Shown piece after piece: positions 55,301-64,000 of a stretch of 64,000 nt of DNA. The DNA lies in assembly GCA_035556715.1 (NCBI GenBank), contig DATMER010000118.1:1-64000 (forward strand), written 5' to 3'. Position 1 is the stretch's first letter. Every line of letters starts with the position of its first letter. Source of the stretch: DATMER01 sp035556715. GTDB taxonomy: Bacteria > Acidobacteriota > Thermoanaerobaculia > Multivoradales > UBA5704. The position numbers were made by a program, and so were the translations under genes. The notes under the pieces were generated by a model that was not told the DNA's origin, did not search any database, and saw only the letters and a program-made list of their open reading frames with translations.

Positions 55301-58300
55301 TCCAGCCGCAGCAGACGCCAGCGGATGAGCGGGAGCCGTGACACGTCAAAAGGCACTGCCAGAGTCTCGGCAACAATGCCCTCTGCTACATCCTCCCGCT
55401 CCTCCTCCGGCACCTCCCGCAGGTCCACGAGCGGCAGCCGGACCGGCTGCGGAGAATGGATCACCTGCACCGGCCGGCCGTCCACGGCCGGGAAGCTGGT
55501 GCGAAGGATCTCGTGCCTGCGGACGAGCTCGGTGAGGGCCTGTTCCAGGATTCCTACCTGAAGCGGTCCATGGAAATAGAGAGTGACCTGGAAGTTATAG
55601 GCGATGTTGCCGCCCGGCGTGAGCTGGTCGAGAAACCAGACGCGCTCCTGCGGGAAGGAGAGCGGGATGGGACGCCCATCGCGGGGCGCGCGGCGCACGG
55701 GCGGCAGATCGGGCAGGTCGGCGGCGGCTCCCCCCTTCTCCACCAGCTCCGCGAGCTGGGACACGGTCGGCCGGCGGAAGATCTCCGGGATGGGCAGCTC
55801 GATGGCAAGGGCCTGGCGGACGCGGGTTGCCACCTGGGCGACGAGCAGCGAGTGCCCGCCGAGCACGAAGAAGTCGTCGTGGATCCCCACCCGCTCGATC
55901 TTGAGGACCTCGCTGAAGATCCCGGCCAGCATCTCCTCGACCGGGTTTCGCGGCGCCGCGAAATCGGAGTCCATGTCTGGCCGCTCCGCGCCCGGCGCGG
56001 GGAGGGCCCGGCGGTCCACCTTGCCGCTGGGGGTCAGCGGCAAGGCAGGCAGAGTGACAAAGGCGGAAGGGATCATGTAGTCCGGCAGCGACTCCTTGAG
56101 GCCGTCGCGCAGGTCGGTCAGCGCAGGAGCCGGCTCGCCGATAGGCACGACATAGGCGATGATGCGCCGATCCCCGGGCGCGTCCTCCCGCACCACGGCC
56201 GCGGCATCGCGCACGCCAACGAGCCGGCGCAGCGCGGCCTCGATCTCCCCCAACTCGATGCGGAACCCACGCACCTTGACCTGATGGTCGGCGCGTCCGC
56301 GGAACTCCAGCTCACCGGCGCGCAGCCAGCGCGCCAGGTCGCCCGTTCGGTACAGGCGCGCACCCGGGGAGCTCGCGAAGGGGTCGGGCACGAAGCGCTC
56401 GGCCGTGAGATCGGGCCGGCCCAGGTAGCCGCGGGCGACGCCGGCGCCGCCGATGACCAGCTCGCCGTCGAGGATCGGCGGCAGCGGCTCCAGATCGGGC
56501 GACACGACGTGGGCGAAAGCGCCCGGCACCGGCCGGCCGATCGGCACCTGAGAGGGGAAGTCGCGAGGGCCGTTCAGGTCGCGCCTCGTCGTGACGATGG
56601 TCGCCTCGGTGGGACCATAGGTGTTGAGGAGCCGGCTCCGCTCCCCCACCTGCTCGCGCCAGGTGTCGAGCCGGAGCGCCTGCGCCTGCTCGCCTCCGAG
56701 GATGACCAGCCGCACGCGGGAGGGCCATCCCAGATCCTGCGACTCCATCTCGGCCACCAGCTCGTGCCAGTAGGCGGTGGGGAGGTCGAGGATCGTGATG
56801 CCCAGCCGATCCACCTCGCGAAGAAAGCTCTCCGGAGAGCCCGCCATGGCATCGTCGCGCAGCACCAGGGTGGCGCCGCGCGTCAGGCAGGGGTAGATCT
56901 CCTCGGCGCTGGTGTCGAAGCTCATCGAGGCGAACTGCAGGACGCGGTCGCCTGCGCCGACCTCCCCTTCCTCTCCGGCGCTACGTACGTAGTTGACCAG
57001 CGACGAGTGCGGGACGAGCACACCCTTGGGGCGTCCGGTCGAGCCCGAGGTGTAGATGATGTAGGCGCCGTTGGCCGGAACCGGCTCGAGACCCATGACA
57101 ACCGGCTCGGCATCCGCGACGGTGTCGAGAAGCACCACCTCTTGGCCCTGCGTCGGCAACGAGTCCATCAGGCTTTTCTGGGTCAGCAGCACGCGAGCGC
57201 CCGAGTCCTCCAGCATGAAGGCCAACCGCTCGCGCGGATAGACCGGATCGAGAGGCAGATAGACGCCGCCGGCCTTCAGCACTCCCAGCATGCCCACCAC
57301 CATCCCGGGCGTGCGTTCGACACAGAGGCCGACCACAGATTCGGGCTTTACACCCAGCCGGCGCAATCGACGGGCAAGCAGCTCCGCGCTTTCGACCAGC
57401 TCCCGATACGTCAGGATTCTGCCGCCAGCCTCTACAGCCGGGGCGTCCGGGGTACGCGCCGCCTGCTCCTCGACGAGGGCATGGACACACCGATCGACCG
57501 CTGCGGACGCGGGCCCCATGGCAAGAGTCTGCAGACCGTGCCGCTCCTCCTCGGTGATCAGGGGCAGCTCCGCCAGACGGGCATCCGGCCGGGCTACGAA
57601 GGCAGCCAGGATCGTCCTCAGGTGGCTGAGGAGCTGGCGGGCTGCTTGCGCATCGAGGCGGCTCACATGGTAATCGAGACGCAGGTCGAGGCCTCCGTCC
57701 CGCGGAGCCGCATACAGGGTAATCGGGTAGTGAGTGGCCCCCCGGACCTGCGAATCGAGCATCTGGAGCCCGGGCGAGGAGGTAACCTCCACGGGATCCA
57801 GGGGGAAGTTCTGGAAGACGAGGAGGCTCTCGATCAGCCGAGAGCCGCGGGACAGCTCACTCCAGGACTGGATCCGCTCGAGCGGGCAGTATTCGAAGTC
57901 CCGTTGCTCGATCTGTCGCTGCTGGAGATCGGTCAGAGCAGCCATCACGGGCTCGTCGTTCACGCGCACGCGCACCGGCAGCACGTTGATGAAGAAACCC
58001 ACCACCGACTCGATTCCGTCCACCTCAGCGGGGCGGCCGGAGACGACGCTGCCGAAGACCACGTCGCCGCGGCCCGTGGCACGGCTCAGGAGGGTCCCCC
58101 AGGCACCCTGCACCAGGGTGTTGAGGGTGAGCTGATGCCGGCGTGCCAGAGCGGTCAGGGCCTCGGCCTCTTCAGATGGAATCCAGCCCATCTCGCGACC
58201 ATAGGTCCAGCTCTCGCCAGCCCCGCCGGTGCCGTCGTACGGCAGAGGCGTAGGCTCGTCGAAGCCGGCCAGGGCGCCGCGCCAGAAAATCTCCGCGCGG

Positions 58301-58881
58301 CCGAGGTCCTGGCGCTGGACCCAGGCGATGTAGTCGCGGTAGCGGCGGGGGGGCTCGATCTGCAGCTCCCGGCCTTCGCGGAGGGCGCCGTAGAAAGAGA
58401 CCGCCTCGCCGAAGACGCGGGAGAGGGACCAGCCGTCGACGATCAGATGGTGGAAGCTCCAGACCACCTTCCACACGCTCTCGGTCAGGCGGATGACGGC
58501 AAGACGCATCAGCGGCGGCTGACCGAGGTCGAACCCTAGAGCGCGGTCCTCCCGCAGAAAGGTTTCCAGGCGGACCTGGCGCTCAGCCTCGGTGAGGGTC
58601 CGCCAGTCGTGCTCCTCGCAAGGCAGCTCGGCCTGCCGGCGCACGACCTGGAGCGGCTGCTCCCGGCTTTCCCAGAGGAAGAGGGTGCGCAAGGACGCGT
58701 GGCGGTCCACTACCTGCTGCCAGGCCCGGCGCCAAGCGGCCACGTCCAGCTCTCCTTCGACCGTCATCACGAACTGGTCGAAATAGACCTCCGACTGCGA
58801 GCCGGAGAGCAGGAGCACCATCAGCATTCCCTGCTGTCCCGGGGAGAGCGGGTAAATATCTTCGACGTTCAGCTTGCTCAT
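52351..58881 (-). CDS. NRPS C(DCL-type)-A-PCP-C-A(Thr)-PCP
   Basis: 2176 residues; AGGAGGA lies nine bases before the ATG. The first condensation domain begins YPLSPGQQGMLMVLLL and has FHHLIVDGWS, the form typical of domains that follow epimerisation (DCL). The first A domain (about 450-965) reads D-T-E-D-I-G-T-I-V; the two acidic pocket residues hint at a basic side chain. PCP FFVLGGHSLLVAQVA. The second condensation domain has EHHFIHDGWS. The second A domain (about 1530-2040) reads D-F-W-N-V-G-M-V-H, the threonine code with one change. PCP FFLLGGHSLSAARIL. The C-terminal 40 residues are acidic. It is 21 bases after the previous NRPS gene and 11 before the oxygenase gene. Confidence 0.93.
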   Translation of the reverse strand: MSKLNVEDIYPLSPGQQGMLMVLLLSGSQSEVYFDQFVMTVEGELDVAAWRRAWQQVVDRHASLRTLFLWESREQPLQVVRRQAELPCEEHDWRTLTEAERQVRLETFLREDRALGFDLGQPPLMRLAVIRLTESVWKVVWSFHHLIVDGWSLSRVFGEAVSFYGALREGRELQIEPPRRYRDYIAWVQRQDLGRAEIFWRGALAGFDEPTPLPYDGTGGAGESWTYGREMGWIPSEEAEALTALARRHQLTLNTLVQGAWGTLLSRATGRGDVVFGSVVSGRPAEVDGIESVVGFFINVLPVRVRVNDEPVMAALTDLQQRQIEQRDFEYCPLERIQSWSELSRGSRLIESLLVFQNFPLDPVEVTSSPGLQMLDSQVRGATHYPITLYAAPRDGGLDLRLDYHVSRLDAQAARQLLSHLRTILAAFVARPDARLAELPLITEEERHGLQTLAMGPASAAVDRCVHALVEEQAARTPDAPAVEAGGRILTYRELVESAELLARRLRRLGVKPESVVGLCVERTPGMVVGMLGVLKAGGVYLPLDPVYPRERLAFMLEDSGARVLLTQKSLMDSLPTQGQEVVLLDTVADAEPVVMGLEPVPANGAYIIYTSGSTGRPKGVLVPHSSLVNYVRSAGEEGEVGAGDRVLQFASMSFDTSAEEIYPCLTRGATLVLRDDAMAGSPESFLREVDRLGITILDLPTAYWHELVAEMESQDLGWPSRVRLVILGGEQAQALRLDTWREQVGERSRLLNTYGPTEATIVTTRRDLNGPRDFPSQVPIGRPVPGAFAHVVSPDLEPLPPILDGELVIGGAGVARGYLGRPDLTAERFVPDPFASSPGARLYRTGDLARWLRAGELEFRGRADHQVKVRGFRIELGEIEAALRRLVGVRDAAAVVREDAPGDRRIIAYVVPIGEPAPALTDLRDGLKESLPDYMIPSAFVTLPALPLTPSGKVDRRALPAPGAERPDMDSDFAAPRNPVEEMLAGIFSEVLKIERVGIHDDFFVLGGHSLLVAQVATRVRQALAIELPIPEIFRRPTVSQLAELVEKGGAAADLPDLPPVRRAPRDGRPIPLSFPQERVWFLDQLTPGGNIAYNFQVTLYFHGPLQVGILEQALTELVRRHEILRTSFPAVDGRPVQVIHSPQPVRLPLVDLREVPEEEREDVAEGIVAETLAVPFDVSRLPLIRWRLLRLDDDLHILVQVEHHFIHDGWSYAVLLREVKALYSAFLRGEPSPLPELPVQYADFATWQRDWMEGEAMERLLAFWKSKLAAHPAPTEIATDRPRPKRATFRGDVQMFGIPSDLYVGLRQFSRRQGVTLYMTMLAGFFSVLNRYTGNEDLLIGTSNANRRAREIEGMIGMVVNTLVLRGDLAGRPSFREIIGRVRELTLEVYAHQDMPFERLVQELRPERQLGRNPLFQIMYNFHDAAVPDLEFGGLRVVRRVRGNRSAKVDLNVIVVPRGEQRVGMEEREEDRHAVLHWEYNTDLFELSTMERLVGHFMNLLAGAARDPNKKLSELPLLSEDETVQLLQEWGGTGPVLGRQELSLHQLFQAQVERDPGAVALVCGSERISYGELNRRANRLARRLRALGVGPETPVPLCVDRSPDIVVGILGILKAGGGYVPIDPSYPAERIEWILEDSQARVASPLLVTQTDLTASLPESNAHILCLDAPGLEAESDADPEGGAGPGNLAYIIYTSGSTGRPKGVPISHANVVRLFSATDAWFGFGPEDVWTLFHSFAFDFSVWELWGALLHGGRLVVVPYLVSRSPEAFYLELVRERVTVLNQTPSAFRQLIAAEEAVRNRGEVEEDFALRYVVFGGEALELGSLLPWFERHGEDRPRLVNMYGITETTVHVTYRPVTLADAEAEGLGSRIGRPIPDLSVHLLDASLNLVPVGVPGEIHVGGDGLSSGYLNRPELTAERFIPDAFAGRPGARLYRSGDLARVRPGGDLEYLGRRDHQVKIRGFRIELGEIEAALTRHPAVREAIVLTRADGGGEAQLVAYLVAPPEEAPAARDLRQFLMATLPEYMIPSAFVVLDALPLTVHGKVDRKALPAPEAPRSEEETFVAPRTPVEERLAAIWSEVLGLELVGVRDDFFLLGGHSLSAARILSRVRDILGVKLSLVIVFETPTIEGMAAAVSAAVPAEFEDPILVRTVELSDGDLDALLFEMMDGETR

Positions 58882-58902
58882 CTGAGCGCTATCCTCCTGC
58901 GG

Positions 58903-61900
58903 TTACCCGAGCTCGGCGAGCAGTTGGTCGAGGTCCGCCTGATCGAGACCGGAAACAGGGAAGTCGGAAGGGGTGAAGCCTCCAGCCTCCGGAGATTGAC
59001 AGTGCCGGACGAGCGCGCCGAGGCTGTCGGCGAAGCGAGCGGCCAGCTTTTCGAGATCTTCCCTGCGCTGATGGCTGCCCGATGACCAGTCCGCCCGCAA
59101 GAGGCCGCCTTCCAGGCGGCAGTCGACGCGGAGGCGGCCTACTACGGGCACCGGCTGTGTGACGCGCCGGGCGCGCCAGGGAGCAGGCATCACGAGGGGA
59201 ACCCACCAGCGGAGGACCACATCGGGCTCGCTCACCGCCCCGCTCCCATTCCGCAACGCCAGGCGCAGTCTCTCCTTGACTCCCTTGAGTGTCTCCGCCG
59301 GGCCAGAGCGGGACTCGATCTCCACGCGGACCGGGGCGGCGAAGCAGCCGACCGCGCGAGAGGCGTCCAGCCCCTCCACCTCTGGACGCAACCCCTCCAC
59401 CTCAGCCCGCAGGCGGGGAGTTGCCAGAGCACTGCTCAGGGCCGCCAGGAGGATCTCCTCGACCGTGTTGCCATAGGCGGAGAGCGCCCCGCCGAGGAGC
59501 GCGGCGCTCTCCGCTTCGGCCAGGGTAGAGGAGACCGAGCGGTCTCCGGCCAGGGCTTCATCCCAGCGCGCGAGAGGGAGCGAAGCGGCGGAGGCGTTTC
59601 CGTCCCGGTGCTCCGCCGCAAAGTCCGCGAGGAGCAGATTCCAGGACGGCGCGTCCAGGGCCAGCGGGTGAGCGGCCAGGAGCAGGACGGCTGGCTCTCC
59701 AGGGAGGAGTGCGACGCGCAGGGCCTCAGCCCCCCCTTCCAGGCCTTGCAGCGCCTCGCCGAGATCGGCTCCGGCGGGTAGCCGCTTGAGACCGACGGCC
59801 GTCTCCCCGGCGGGAATCAGGCGCTGCGTCCCCTCCTCGAAACGCAGGCGCAGGGCTTCATACCGGGCAGCCAGCGCGGCCAGGGACCGCTCCACCGCCT
59901 CGGCCCCCATCCCCTTCGGGAGATCGACCCGGACCGCCTCGCGTCGCCGCTCCGGTCCCGCCAGGATCCGGCGCTGAGCCGGGGTCCACGGCGGCGCCTC
60001 CCCTGAGGAGGGGGTCTCCGCGGGACGCTCGACCTCCAGGACCTGCGCCAACTCGGCGATGGTCTGATGCTGGAAGATCTGTCGCGGCGCCACGCGGAGG
60101 CCGTGCTTGCGGCTGCGGGCGACGACCTGGATGGCGCGGATCGAGTCGCCGCCCAGCTCGAAGAAGTTGTCATGGATCCCCACCTTTTCGCGGCGGAGAA
60201 CCTCGGACCAGACGGCCACCAGGGCCTCCTCTACCCCATTGCGCGGCACCGCGGGCTCGCTCTCCCGATCAAACGCCATGGGTATCGGAAGCGCCTGGCG
60301 GTTCACCTTGCCGGTGCGGGTCAGCGGCAGGACGGGTAGAGCGACAAACACTGAAGGCACCATGTAGTCGGGCAGGCGCTTGCCGAGGAAACCACGCAGG
60401 TCGCCGGGCTCGGGCACCTCCCCCGCCGCCACCAGGTAAGCGACGAGCCTGCGGGCCCCCGGCCGGTCCTCCCGCACGATCGCCACACACTCGCGAACGC
60501 CCGGGAAGCGAGACAGCGCCGCTTCCACCTCACCCAGCTCGATGCGGAAGCCTCGGAGCTTGACCTGGAAGTCAGCGCGGCCGGCGAGCTCCACACCACC
60601 ATCCGGCAGATATCGGCCGAGGTCGCCGGTCCTGTAGACCCGGTCTCCTCCCTCGGGGCTCCGAACGAAGGGGTTGGGCCGGAAACGATCGGCCGTGAGC
60701 GCCTCGTCGCCCAGGTAGCCGCGGGCCAGATGACGGCTGCGGAAGTAGATCTCTCCCGACTCGCCGACGCCGGCCAGACCGCCCGCCCGGTTGAGCACCA
60801 GGAGCTGGCACCCCTCCATGCCACGGCCCAGCGGCAGGACCTCCTTGCCGAGGCGCTCGAGCTCAGGTTCACGAGGGACCACGAAGTAAGAGATCGACCG
60901 CTGAGTCTCGGTGGAGCCGTAGAGATTGATGCAGACGATGGACGGGGCGAGCCGCTGCAGGCGCTCGACGTCCGTCTTCTTGAGCAGGTCACCCACGACG
61001 AGGGCACGGCGCAGGTCCGGCAGCTCGCGTACCGGCTCGGGTCCATTGTCCGCCGAGTCCAGGAGCAGCTCCATCATGGCGGGGGTGAGGTTTAGGACCG
61101 TCACCCGTTCGCTTCGTGCCCAGCCGGCGAGGTAGCCGGGCGTGCCGATGCCATCCGGCTCGGGCACGACAAGCTGGGCACCGAACCAGATCGGCGTAAA
61201 CACGTCGCGCTGCAGCGGGTCGTGCGACAGAGCCGACAGCATGCCGAACCGGTCGTCTTCACCCAACCCGAAGCTCTTCCCCATCCACGGGTAGTAATGC
61301 GTGAGGGGACCGTGCAGTCCCACCACCCCCTTGGGCACGCCAGTGGAGCCTGAGGTAAAGGTGATGCAGGCTGCGTCGTCCGGTCCCACGGGCACGCCCA
61401 GGTCAGTCTCCGGCAACCCGGCCAGCGCCGAGAGGGCCGGCAGCTCGACGCGACAGCAACGGAGCGCGGCCACGGTCTCCTCCACCTCCGCGGGCGGCGA
61501 CGGTGCGCCCGGCACGGCGACCCAGGCAGTCGGACGGCCGATGCGGAGATATTCGAGCAGGCGCGGAGCCGGGTAGGCCGGATCGAGAATCATGAACGCT
61601 GCGCCTGTCTTGATCGTTCCCAGTAAGGCTTGGACTAGGGGCACGCTCCGGTGGGCCCAGACGGCCACCGTGTCCCCCTTCTCTACCCCGTGGGAGATCA
61701 GGAAACGGGCGAGCTGATTGGCGCGGGACTCCAGCTCGGCATAAGTCCAGGAGGCCCCCCGCGCGTCGCGAACCGCGATCCGGTCCGGGTGCTCGGCCGC
61801 GCCGCGGGAGAGCGCGTGGTGGACCGCTCCACGCCATTCGCCGCTGAGCGGCTGCGCCGGATCCGGCAGCAGGGCGGCGACCGCGGGAGTCAACAGCGAG

Positions 61901-63336
61901 AGGGAGTCGATGCGTGCATCCGGATCCGCGGCGGCTTGCTCCAGCAGGCTCTCAAGCTGGCGCAGCATCTCCTCCATGCGCTCGGGATCGAAGAGGTCTG
62001 CGCTGTACACCAGGTCGAACAGAAGCGTATCCGTCAGCTCGCGCACGTAGAGGGTGAGGTCGAACTTCGACTCGGACTGGCTTAGTTGGACACCTTCCAC
62101 CTGCAAACCGGACAGCTCGAGGTGGAGGTCGGATAGCGATATGAAATTGAAAAGGACCTGGAAGATAGGCGTGCGACTGAGTTGCCGCTCGGGCTGCAGC
62201 TCCTCCAGCAAGCGTTCAAAGGGGATCGCCTGATAGCGATAGGCACCCAGCACCACGTCCTTGACCCGGCCCAACAGCTCGCGGAAGGTGGGATTGCCGG
62301 AGAGGTCGGTGCGCAGCACTAGGGTATTGAGGAACAACCCGATGAGACCCTCGACCTCGACACGACTGCGGCCGGCGCTGGGCGAGCCCACGACCACATC
62401 ATCCTCGCCAGAGAGGCGGGAAAGCAGGAGCTGGAACGCTGCCAGGAAGGTCATGAACGGCGAGGTCCCCTCCCGCAGCGACAGCTCGCGCAGCCTGGCG
62501 GTCAGGACGGCCGGGAGGGCGAGGCTCGTGCGGTCTCCACGGTGGTTCTGCACCGCGGGCCGCAGCCGATCCACGGGCAGCTCGAGGGCAGACGGCGCAC
62601 CAGTCAGCCGCTCGCGCCAATAGGAAAGCTGCTCCTCCTGGATGGGACCCTGCAGCCACGCCCGTTGCCACGCGGCGAAGTCGGCGTATTGGACGGGCAG
62701 GTCCGGCAGGGTCGAGGATCTGCGCTCCCGGTATGCGCCGTACAGGGCCGCCAGCTCTCGGAAGAAGACGCCGAAGGACCAGCCGTCCGAGATGATGTGG
62801 TGCATGTCGAGCAGGAGCAGGTGCTCTTCGGCCTGGAGGCGCACTAGGCTGGCCCGGAACAACGGCCCCCGCTCCAGATCGTAGGGCCGCTTGTCCGCCT
62901 CAAGGAGCCGCCTCTCCTCGGAGCTCCGCGACTCCTCGGGCAGGTCCGAGAGATCTGCAATAGAAAGAAGGAAGGCCCCCGGAGGAGCGATGACCTGCAC
63001 CGGCTCCCCGTCGTGCTCGGCGAAGGTGGTACGCAGCGATTCGTGGCGGCGGACGATCTCGTCCAGGGCGCGCTCCATCGCAGCCACATCCAGCGGGCCG
63101 CGCAGGCGGGCGGGCGAGGGCATGTTGTAGGCGGTGCTCCCCGGCTCCAGCCGGTCGAGCAGCCAGAGCCGCTGCTGGCCAAACGAGAGCGTCGCCGGGC
63201 CGGAAGACGCACGGCGGGCCATCTTCTGCACGGGCGAGGAGCCCTCGGCGGCCCTCTTCTTTTTCATCCGCAGGACCAGAAGGGCGAGCTTCTCCGGCGA
63301 GAGCTCGCCCGTCCGCCTGGACAGGTTTTCGGTCAT
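58903..63336 (-). CDS. NRPS C-A(aminoadipate-reductase-like)-PCP-E*
   Basis: 1477 residues; the ATG overlaps the upstream NRPS stop (ATGA). Condensation domain (about 50-490; MHHIISDGWS). The A domain (about 515-1010) is of the Lys2 type: SHDPLQRDVFTP, DGIGTPGYLAGWA, NLYGSTETQRSISYF. Its pocket reads D-P-R-N-L-V-L-R-S, against DPRHFVMRA for alpha-aminoadipate reductase. PCP (about 1035-1100; FFELGGDSIRAIQVV). The C-terminal region (about 1110-1477) is epimerisation-like (VEEILLAALSSAL, SRAVGCFAAPVRVEI, TPSDFPVSGLDQADLDQLL) but the HHxxxDG motif is HPLALDA, so the second, catalytic His is Pro. The domain is probably inactive. Confidence 0.9.
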   Translation of the reverse strand: MTENLSRRTGELSPEKLALLVLRMKKKRAAEGSSPVQKMARRASSGPATLSFGQQRLWLLDRLEPGSTAYNMPSPARLRGPLDVAAMERALDEIVRRHESLRTTFAEHDGEPVQVIAPPGAFLLSIADLSDLPEESRSSEERRLLEADKRPYDLERGPLFRASLVRLQAEEHLLLLDMHHIISDGWSFGVFFRELAALYGAYRERRSSTLPDLPVQYADFAAWQRAWLQGPIQEEQLSYWRERLTGAPSALELPVDRLRPAVQNHRGDRTSLALPAVLTARLRELSLREGTSPFMTFLAAFQLLLSRLSGEDDVVVGSPSAGRSRVEVEGLIGLFLNTLVLRTDLSGNPTFRELLGRVKDVVLGAYRYQAIPFERLLEELQPERQLSRTPIFQVLFNFISLSDLHLELSGLQVEGVQLSQSESKFDLTLYVRELTDTLLFDLVYSADLFDPERMEEMLRQLESLLEQAAADPDARIDSLSLLTPAVAALLPDPAQPLSGEWRGAVHHALSRGAAEHPDRIAVRDARGASWTYAELESRANQLARFLISHGVEKGDTVAVWAHRSVPLVQALLGTIKTGAAFMILDPAYPAPRLLEYLRIGRPTAWVAVPGAPSPPAEVEETVAALRCCRVELPALSALAGLPETDLGVPVGPDDAACITFTSGSTGVPKGVVGLHGPLTHYYPWMGKSFGLGEDDRFGMLSALSHDPLQRDVFTPIWFGAQLVVPEPDGIGTPGYLAGWARSERVTVLNLTPAMMELLLDSADNGPEPVRELPDLRRALVVGDLLKKTDVERLQRLAPSIVCINLYGSTETQRSISYFVVPREPELERLGKEVLPLGRGMEGCQLLVLNRAGGLAGVGESGEIYFRSRHLARGYLGDEALTADRFRPNPFVRSPEGGDRVYRTGDLGRYLPDGGVELAGRADFQVKLRGFRIELGEVEAALSRFPGVRECVAIVREDRPGARRLVAYLVAAGEVPEPGDLRGFLGKRLPDYMVPSVFVALPVLPLTRTGKVNRQALPIPMAFDRESEPAVPRNGVEEALVAVWSEVLRREKVGIHDNFFELGGDSIRAIQVVARSRKHGLRVAPRQIFQHQTIAELAQVLEVERPAETPSSGEAPPWTPAQRRILAGPERRREAVRVDLPKGMGAEAVERSLAALAARYEALRLRFEEGTQRLIPAGETAVGLKRLPAGADLGEALQGLEGGAEALRVALLPGEPAVLLLAAHPLALDAPSWNLLLADFAAEHRDGNASAASLPLARWDEALAGDRSVSSTLAEAESAALLGGALSAYGNTVEEILLAALSSALATPRLRAEVEGLRPEVEGLDASRAVGCFAAPVRVEIESRSGPAETLKGVKERLRLALRNGSGAVSEPDVVLRWWVPLVMPAPWRARRVTQPVPVVGRLRVDCRLEGGLLRADWSSGSHQRREDLEKLAARFADSLGALVRHCQSPEAGGFTPSDFPVSGLDQADLDQLLAELG

Positions 63337-64000
63337 GCCATCTCCCCGAGCTCCTGGGCTTCCTGCTCGATCAGAGCCCGGATCTCGTCTTCGGACAGAT
63401 CGCCCAGCTCCGCAAGGGCTGCATCGAGGTCCTCTTCCACCTCGCTGGCAAGCACTTTCTCTCCGACCGTGACGGCAAAGCCCGCCAGCGTCGGGGATGC
63501 GAACAGGGCCTGAAGTGGAAGGTCTACCCCGAAGAAGGCCTCGATGCGGGAGAGCACGCGCGTCGCCAACAGGGAGTGACCACCTAGATTCCAGAAGCTG
63601 TCGTTCACGCTGACGCGGTCCACTCCCAGCACTTGCCTCCACACCCGCGCGACCTCCTCCTCCAGAGGAGTGCGCGGAGCGACGAAATCCGCGCCCGTTT
63701 CAGGCCGCGAGATGTCGGGGGATGGCAGGGACTTGCGATCGACCTTGCCGTGCGGAGTGAGCGGGAACGACTCCAGAAAAACGAACGCGGAGGGTATCAT
63801 GGGTTCGGGTAGATCCCGCTGCAATCCCTGACGCAGATCCGCCGCCGATCCACCGCCCGAGGCCATGACGTAGGCCACCAACCGCTTGTCTCCCGGAACG
63901 TCCTCGCGGGCGAGAACCACGGCCGACTCCACACCCGGCTGCCGTGCAAGGGCGGCCTCGACCTCACCCAGCTCGATGCGGAAGCCTCTCACCTTGACCT
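63333..64000 (-). CDS. NRPS, 3' end (A-domain end and PCP)
   Basis: The gene enters from beyond the right edge; 221 codons are visible. They begin in the A8 motif (VKVRGFRIELGEVEAAL), include the A10 motif (LTPHGKVDRKSL) and end with a PCP (SFWNLGGHSLLATRVLSRI) and an acidic C-terminal tail of Asp/Glu/Ala helices that could be a docking element. The stop overlaps the next NRPS start by four bases. The A-domain specificity region lies outside the window. It shows that at least one more module, and probably more genes, belong to the assembly line. Confidence 0.92.
   Translation of the reverse strand, partial: VKVRGFRIELGEVEAALARQPGVESAVVLAREDVPGDKRLVAYVMASGGGSAADLRQGLQRDLPEPMIPSAFVFLESFPLTPHGKVDRKSLPSPDISRPETGADFVAPRTPLEEEVARVWRQVLGVDRVSVNDSFWNLGGHSLLATRVLSRIEAFFGVDLPLQALFASPTLAGFAVTVGEKVLASEVEEDLDAALAELGDLSEDEIRALIEQEAQELGEMA

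Overview
The window is a G+C-rich bacterial chromosome segment, most likely from an Acidobacteriota relative (Thermoanaerobaculia-like). This is inferred from content: secreted proteins with Calx-beta, cupredoxin, nidogen-like and pre-peptidase domains, a secreted protein ending in a Cys-rich domain with an LCLDNGRF motif, a CBM9/DUF5916 outer-membrane barrel, hybrid CheB-CheR kinases and a large NRPS operon. No rRNA, tRNA, CRISPR array, prophage or canonical insertion sequence was seen.

Layout. 1-5 kb: a cut-off gene, about 0.8 kb of repeat-rich DNA, a small Cys-rich secreted protein, a secreted DinB protein, an MscS channel fused to an FHA domain, a membrane-anchored pseudokinase and a beta-carbonic anhydrase. 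5-12.3 kb: a secreted cupredoxin multidomain protein, a DUF1772 membrane protein overlapping a second beta-carbonic anhydrase, a truncated quinone oxidoreductase, and a 1378-residue CheB/CheR/PAS/histidine-kinase/receiver protein. 12.3-15.6 kb: a lower-GC island with three unrecognised minus-strand genes (two of them membrane proteins), bounded by two copies of the kinase gene's 3' end and a patch of gene remnants. 15.7-21.5 kb: secreted unknowns, a DUF4157 double-zincin protein translationally coupled to a small gene, a DinB protein, two inverted-repeat elements, and a coiled-coil protein. Upstream of the last is DNA with a 21-bp periodic motif. 22.2-29.6 kb: a TetR-controlled seven-gene efflux operon (TetR, TolC, HlyD, two ABC ATPases, two permeases) like the cecR-ybhGFSR set. 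29.7-34 kb: secreted proteins including a metzincin with an Asp-rich tail, with strong terminators.

34-64 kb is one co-directional minus-strand stretch with very short gaps or overlaps. It begins beyond the right edge with an NRPS gene whose A-domain end and PCP are visible. Then come C-A-PCP-E*, C-A-PCP-C-A-PCP, a DUF4350-like/2-oxoglutarate oxygenase fusion, C-A-PCP-C-A-PCP, and C-A-PCP-E*. An MFS exporter, a CBM9/DUF5916 barrel and two SGNH hydrolases follow. Adenylation pocket codes read by eye give an aminoadipate-reductase-like site (DPRNLVLRS), then DTEDIGTIV (two acidic pocket residues), Thr, DIENIGGVT, Ser and Gly. Both epimerisation-like domains (E*) have lost the HHxxxDG motif, one of them after the Gly module, and no thioesterase domain is visible. 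The product is therefore a non-ribosomal peptide of at least seven residues with an unexplained release step and a probable hydroxylated residue. It would be exported by the MFS protein.

The strongest candidates for something undescribed are the NRPS line with its two dead E-like domains and oxygenase fusion, the three-gene low-GC membrane island, the MscS-FHA/pseudokinase pair, and the 21-bp phased array upstream of the His-heptad coiled-coil gene.
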